Of a stretch of 64,000 nt of DNA, positions 63,062-64,000 are shown one piece after another. How positions within the stretch are numbered: position 1 is the stretch's first letter; every line of letters starts with the position of its first letter. A program made the translations under genes and the position numbers. Location: positions 191,856,270-191,920,269 of the forward strand of contig NC_081415.1 of the NCBI RefSeq assembly GCF_030272615.1, written 5' to 3'. The notes under the pieces were generated by a model. The model worked only from the letters and a program-made list of their open reading frames with translations. It ran no database searches and was not told the origin of the DNA. The DNA is from Cryptomeria japonica. Its lineage: Eukaryota > Streptophyta > Pinopsida > Cupressales > Cupressaceae.

Positions 63062-64000
63062 AAGGCCCCTTTTCACAAAGTCTTTTTGGGTTTTCTAAAA
63101 TTTACCTAACTTGTGTGCCTACAGGAAGGGGTTATCATTTGAAACAACCCAAACTACTAACAATTTTGTTGCAGGGCCTTGGCTAGGGTTTTGTAATTTT
63201 TATTGTGTGCCTTGTTTCATAGCTTAGCAAACACTTCAATTGGTGCATTAAAATTGAATCATTGTCTTTTGTGTCTTGAGCAATAGGCTCTTTTTGTTTA
63301 CTCTTCAGAGGGCCTGTCTTCCCGTGTGGTCATTAGGACTACTAGTGAGAAGAGAACGACCCAAGTGGTAGCAAAAGAAAAGCCATCTTCTTCCAAGCCA
63401 CTATAATCAAATGTATTCATGGTGAAAACTATGAATAACGTGTGCTGATTAGTTCATACCGACACTATGTCTCCCCATAAACCCGTTTGATCAAATTTAT
63501 TTGATCATTTGTAGGGCGTAACCCCTACCGGCTGGGAGCCTTCTGTATTTACAGAGCTGAAAGTGCCACATGTATGGCCACACGAGCGGATGCCCTTACT
63601 AGCACCTCTTTGTTTTAGATGCCCAAATCCTTCTAGTTGTTGAGGCAGGAGGTCGGACCTCTGGTAGCGGCCCACACACATACGGTTCTTAGTAGAGATA
63701 CAAAGTTCACCATGGGGAGTTTTCATGGGGACTGATGCTTGGCTGACCCGAGAAGTGAGTGCCGAGGGTGGAGCCAGTGAGGTCAAGCATCTAAGTATCC
63801 ACTCTGAATAGCATAGCCTCGGGGGTAAAACCCCATGTGGGATCAACAACTATTGTCTTGGCCAGCCATAAGAATTGTGCTTGACTTATGATAAACATTC
63901 AAACACTCAAAGACAAAACAACAAAACATTGTGTCTTTTGTGTCTTCAAGTGTATGCAAAAAAACTTTTTACATCAAACAACACACTTTTTTGGAGTCTA
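63062..64000 (+). mobile_element. Internal leader region (copy 2), runs off the window
   Basis: GAAGGCCCCTTTTCACAAAG onward matches 60283-61210 at high identity. Together with 59554-62541 it forms LTR-leader-LTR-leader, a tandem arrangement. Confidence 0.65.

Overview
The window looks like nuclear DNA of a seed plant with a very large genome, most likely a gymnosperm such as a conifer. The reasons are two introns of about 15 and 19 kb filled with old retrotransposons, a high density of degraded LTR elements, LINE fragments with a plant-type RNase H domain, hAT remnants with BED and DUF659 domains, and interstitial CCCTAA-like repeats. There is no bacterial-style gene density. The species assignment is inference.

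One cellular gene can be assembled. It is a five-exon, minus-strand gene for a proteasome assembly chaperone 4 (PSMG4/PAC4)-like protein of 183 residues, with coding exons at 34830-35078, 20067-20135, 1375-1450, 1202-1266 and 913-1005. All junctions are GT..AG, the phases agree, and the reading frame is open throughout. It therefore looks intact although its introns hold about 33 kb of mobile DNA.

Intron 2 (1451-20066) holds four main things. The first is an imperfect palindrome of about 9.2 kb (4800-14045), whose two arms each carry a LINE 3' end and a broken hAT transposase gene. The second is a degenerate gypsy RT/RNase H fragment (14050-15290). The third is a minus-oriented long LTR (15864-19529), and the fourth is a 303-bp solo LTR with a perfect target-site duplication. 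Intron 1 (20136-34829) holds a 3.3-kb solo LTR of the same long-LTR family with a perfect CTATC duplication, and a head-to-head pair of further copies. One of that pair is interrupted by a 902-bp solo LTR flanked by ATTAA. A broken gag-like ORF and its leader complete intron 1.

Upstream of the gene, at 36362-37085, lies a miniature LTR retrotransposon array, the most striking object in the window. Three 134-bp LTRs are separated by copies of a 64-bp internal region that consists essentially of a Met-initiator primer-binding site and a polypurine tract. Each LTR contains a complete 71-nt tRNA-like sequence with A and B boxes, and the whole array is flanked by ATGCC.

From 42 to 52 kb there is a second small solo LTR, then a 6.8-kb non-coding element with inverted terminal repeats. 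This element sits inside a degenerate CCCTAA array and is packed with satellites and microsatellites, into one of which a 1.5-kb solo LTR has inserted. From 52.4 to 55.4 kb there is a LINE 3' end with an extra ORF downstream of RNase H, then an AT-rich satellite. The last 4.5 kb hold two tandem copies of an LTR-retrotransposon LTR plus leader, one with a GC-rich motif spaced at alternating 19- and 21-bp steps.
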